This document shows positions 60,381 through 64,000 of a stretch of 64,000 bases of DNA, in pieces (positions within the stretch are counted from its first letter, which is position 1; each line of letters opens with the position of its first letter). Made by a program: the position numbers and the translations under genes. Below the pieces are notes generated by a model. It was not told the origin of the DNA. It saw only the letters and a list, made by a program, of their open reading frames with translations, and searched no databases. Source of the DNA: Beta vulgaris subsp. vulgaris (Eukaryota > Streptophyta > Magnoliopsida > Caryophyllales > Amaranthaceae); contig NC_079210.1 of assembly GCF_026745355.1 (NCBI RefSeq), positions 24,640,798 to 24,704,797 of the forward strand. Direction: 5' to 3'.

Positions 60381-60575
60381 TTGTGCTATTGATTAAAGTT
60401 TTCTTGAGTTTGAAATTGCTTAACTGATTTTTTTACTTCTATTTATTTGTTTATTTTTTTTATGTTTCTAATTTTCTTTTTTTTTTTTTATTTTATGTGG
60501 TAAGTGTTGTTCATATGAGTCTAGGAATTTGTATATAATTGTTTTTTAATCTTTTTTTAAAAGAATTCCGAAAAA

Positions 60576-61323
60576 ATGGCGGACTTTTTTTTTCTCAATA
60601 TGAGGATGAACCATTTTGGAATTATTATTATAGATTTGAGAATACTCTTCTAACTAAGCATAAACTTGAGCTTTGGAAGATGTGTAAGGTAATGTATGAA
60701 GGCTTGAATATGCATACAAGAGAAGTGGAGTCTATGTTTAATGGTGAATTTCGATCCCAGCACTTTGATGAAGCATGAAGTTTCTTTAGGTGGCTATCTA
60801 GAGACACTTATGAGTGCGACCATGAAACTACTACTTTCTCTAATTTCAAAAATATCTCCAGTTGTTAACTACATGTGTATTCAGAAATTCTTAATTCACT
60901 CAAAGAAATATGTCCTTGTTAAAGAAGTGTGATTCTATGATAGACAACATTGTTGAATCTAGCAAAAGCTCAATCGAAACATTGGGTAAAATTATTAATA
61001 GTTAAAATCACTCTTGCATGTTTATAACCAATGAATATGATGATTGAGATTTGGACGAGAACTGTACAGTAGAGAAGTCATTTATTGAGAAAGCCTATAT
61101 TACAGAGTCTAATAATGTTGAAAAAGTAGTTGATGAGACTTTTGTTTCTACTCGTCCTCTTCATATTCCTTTTTTAAGGAAACTCGACTTAGTTCCTTCC
61201 TTCTACATTTTATTCCCTCTCCTAAAAATTTCACCATTTGAAGAGTCTTTTGCATCTATAAATCTTCACAAGACTCAAATGAAAGTCATCGAGGATATGA
61301 TTGAGCTCAAATTTTACAAGTAA
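60576..61323 (+). pseudogene. Athila-like gag fragment, copy B
   Basis: Same protein pattern as 53516-54265: QYEDEPFWNYYYRFENTLLT, YEGLNMHTREVESMFNGEF, then QHFDEA, a stop, SFFRWLSRDTYE. Because B retains one extra C (CGATCCCAGC) the frame runs further than in A. The downstream piece 61051-61323 (ENCTVEKSFIEKAYITESNN to MIELKFYK) is better preserved than in A and open for 90 codons. Not functional. Confidence 0.7.
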
Positions 61324-63286
61324 CATCAAAAAGAGAAATCACAATTTTTTTTTATTTGGATTTTGACGTTTGTTCTTCATACTTTCCAGGATTCTCTCGA
61401 AAATTTCATTATTTCAGCACTAATTTCTTGGTAAGCATGTAGATGCATTGAAATTTTTGCTTGCTCTTTGTTTATTTTTTACCTATTTGATCCACTGTAA
61501 AATGTGTGCTGATGGTTATGGCAAACTATTAATATCTTTGTCAAATTACTTAGTGGTATAGTCCAGCTAATTTCCTGAAATAACACTTTTCGGGAGGTAC
61601 TACGAGGCAATCCTTCTTATCTTTGGATTTTTGCTAGATTTTGTGTCGTTACTTCCTCCCTTACTTTCTCTTTGCTTGTCGAGTCCAAGGACGGAGTTTG
61701 TATTAAGCTTGGGAGAGTTACCATATGTTCTCTGTATCTCAAAATTTTCTTCCTCCTCTTAATTAGGTTCATATTATTATATTTGCATGTTAATTAATTT
61801 CATATTAGTGTATTTACATGTTATGTTTAGGAAAAAAAAACTAATAAAAACAAATTTCCTTTTTCTTTTCTTACTTATATTTATGCATTTAGATTAGTTT
61901 GGTTGCATACATGATATGTTGCTAAAGTGTTCATAACTTGATTGGAAGACCTTCTTTGCATTTGACTTGATGATTTTGCAAGCCTTGCTGTGACTTTAGG
62001 TGATCTTTGAGATCGGTAACTTTTGGAAGTCTTTTTGAAATTAGGTGAGTTGGTTGTTTGGATTTCCTTATCCTTTGTGCGGTGAACCCCGAAGAAGGGC
62101 CATAAAACTCGTATGACTCATTTACAACCCTCACCATTTATCGTGTAGCTTGTGACTTGCATTTTAGCCCCCAAGATTGTAATTACCGAAATAAATAGAA
62201 GATGATTTAGGGCATTTCACTTTGCTAGAATTAGGAGCTCAAAAGCCAAAAACATTTTATACCCGCATAATTATCCGCTTTTCAACGCATCTGAGCCTTT
62301 CTATCCTATTTTTGCTTAACCCTCATAATAAGTCATGGGAAACCTTCCTCAAAGTAGAGTACATGTTTAGGTTGTATTGAGTCGAGTTATTTTGATGCTA
62401 AGCCTTTTGGGTGAAAGTGAGTTTTGTTTGTATAATTTCAAAATATAAAGAAAATTACGAAAAAAAAGAAAAGAAAAGAAAGCTCTTATTAATTCATTTG
62501 GATTATTGTTGAAACAAAAGAAAGTGAAGAGCAAATTGATGAGAAAAGTGAAAAAATATGTTGAAAACTTAAAAATCAAAGTGAAAAAGAAAAAAAAAGT
62601 ACTATTTATGTTTGAGATTTCAAATTGAATTGTGTTAGAACTAGCTTGGGGGAGCCTCTTCCCCCTAATTTGTATTCCGCTTTACCCTTTTTTGCACCAC
62701 ATTCCCAATTGATATCCTCACCCCTAACATAGCCTCGTTACAACCTTGAAAAAATTCCTTTTGATTTCTAAAGTAATCTTGGTGAATTCAATAGTGGCGG
62801 GTGAGATTTTGTGCAAGTCGTCAAAATGTGGTTGAGGCAAGCTATTATGGTTGAGCATCCTTTGGGGGGATTCAAACTCAGGACTTGGAAGTCGAGAGGG
62901 GTGAGGAACCACTCCTAGAAAGCCTAGTTTTTAAGAAGACTCGGTTGCTTGGATCTCTTAAGTCACTCTTGTGCTTCCTAATCATCGTTCCTCTTGTGTT
63001 TGATTGGTCTACTAAATCTTGGTATGAACTCATTTAGCTTGCATGTCATGTTTGTAGCTTTGCATATAGAGCATTTAGGCTAGCGTGTTGCATGGTTTTC
63101 TTTTTCATCGTTTTCTCCTCTTTTCTTTCTTTTTTTTATTCTTGTTTACTTGAGTTCAAGTAAAATGCTAAGCTTGAGTGAGTTTGATTAGTGCGTTTCT
63201 AAGGCACTGTATGGACTCCTTTTAGCTCATTTTGATCCTATCTCTCTCCTTTCTTCCCTCTTTCTTCTCCCTTCCCCCTTCTATTT
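61324..63286 (+). repeat. Athila-like unit B, 3' non-coding part and next-unit start
   Basis: Includes TTAAGCTTGGGAGAG (about 61703) and AGCTTGGGGGAGCC (about 62643), both polypurine-tract-like. There is a Lys-codon-rich A tract at about 62459-62600. The segment 63190-63286 matches 40702-40797, i.e. the beginning of another unit. No gene. Confidence 0.62.
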
Positions 63287-64000
63287 TGTTGACCCTTGAG
63301 TTTTGAAGATGACTTAACCACAAAAGCCATAGTATATTTTATTTATGTTGTTGCAAGGTAATTCATTCTCGAGCAAAGAGAATACTTGATTGAAGATTAA
63401 AACGGAGAATTAATCAAGATCGAAGTAAAGATGTTCGAGTGATGAAGAATCAAGCATGGAATGAAGATTAGAATACATTAGGGTGTATTTATTATCTTCA
63501 TGTAAGGTTGAGTAAAAGCTCAATTAAGTTCGTGGTGAATTCTCAAAGGAACTTGGTTCTGTTCCCATGACAGGAATAGACCTGGCACAATAGGAACAAG
63601 GTTAGGGAACAAGACTTAAAACTGGTTAGGAACACCTAAGAGTCTCTAAAGTTGTGCGCCTAACTCAATGTATGCGCCCAATATGTTAGTTAGAGTTTTT
63701 AGGGTTGTTTGAACTAAGATCCACTATTTTAGGAATTTAGTTTAAGTTTGTTAGGAAAAAGATTTTAAAAGGATTTTCTGATTTTATATAACCGATTTTC
63801 GAATCTTATCTTTTTATCTTTTATCTTTTATATTTTATTTAAAAGATTTTTTTTTCAAAATATAATATCTTTTCGGTTTTTAAAAGATTTCGGTTTTAAA
63901 ATATAAAACTGTTTTTCGTTTTTATTAAAGTTATTTTTAAAAGATATTTTCCTAAAAACTAGCTAAAGTAAATAATTTATTTATTTCCTAAAAAATTGGA
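63287..64000 (+). mobile_element. Sirevirus LTR, second element, opposite orientation (partial)
   Basis: TGTTGACCCTTGAGTTTTGA starts at 63287 and the remainder is the reverse complement of 8691 down to about 7990, with scattered differences. It interrupts the Athila-like repeat after TATTT (63282-63286). Copy A continues uninterrupted there (CTATTTCACTCACTTG, about 40792). About 140 further bases of the LTR lie beyond the window; whether a full element or a solo LTR follows is unknown. Confidence 0.93.

Larger units (their letters stand above)
55625..63286 (+). repeat. Tandem duplication, copy B, Athila-like Ty3/gypsy unit
   Basis: Starts at the junction TGTGT|TTCTAGTACATTT, where the tail of copy A is fused to the internal start (about 40862) of the unit. 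Carries the same solo LTR with the same target duplication as copy A and therefore arose by DNA duplication. Lacks the MITE and the chromovirus. Ends at 63286, where a Sirevirus LTR interrupts it (target TATTT). Confidence 0.88.

Overview
The window is AT-rich nuclear DNA from a flowering plant. The evidence is an intron-containing PPR gene with consensus GT-AG splice sites, plant-specific retrotransposon lineages (Sirevirus Ty1/copia, Tekay/Del-type chromovirus, Athila-like Ty3/gypsy, an L1 LINE with an RNase H domain), and Stowaway, hAT, CACTA, Mutator-like and Helitron DNA elements. A eudicot is likely. Caryophyllales/Amaranthaceae is only a guess from the general look of the repeats. No prokaryotic features, CRISPR arrays, rRNA genes or convincing tRNA genes were seen. 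Apart from one host gene, nearly everything recognisable is transposable-element sequence in various states of decay.

Layout. 1-8691: a minus-strand Sirevirus (partial 3' LTR, duplicated polypurine tract, decayed third ORF, RNase H, RT, integrase, protease, gag, iMet-type PBS, 5' LTR). 10700-16760: a plus-strand L1-type LINE, split at 12951-16017 by a 3.07-kb solo LTR with a perfect 5-bp target duplication. 17218-18816: an LTR-like block hosting an 858-bp Mutator-like element with long TIRs, a 9-bp TSD and GC-rich cargo. 19000-30200: MITEs, a fold-back element, a diverged tandem array, a short Helitron and truncated repeats. 30369-34196: the host gene, a two-exon organellar-type PPR protein with a 3-kb intron, its upstream side packed with MITEs. 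34600-36480: minus-strand chromovirus gag/protease remnant with degenerate PBS and LTR. 36480-40700: unclassified repeat debris including an RT scrap and a CACTA end.

40702-63286 is a stratified locus. An Athila-like, non-autonomous Ty3/gypsy unit carrying a nested solo LTR is present as two tandem copies. Copy A (about 40702-55617) later received a Stowaway MITE and a Tekay-type chromovirus (45579-52843). That chromovirus itself lost its 5' portion to a CACTA-end fragment and received an hAT MITE in its RT region. Copy B (about 55625-63286) keeps the empty sites for both the MITE and the chromovirus, so the order of events can be read directly. 63287-64000 is an LTR of the same Sirevirus family as the left edge, in the opposite orientation.

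How the parts work together: there is no operon-like or cooperative gene system here. The only apparently intact cellular gene is the PPR gene. All TE reading frames carry frameshifts, stops or truncations. I did not find a convincing previously undescribed system; the most informative signal is the nested, internally controlled insertion history at 40.7-63.3 kb.
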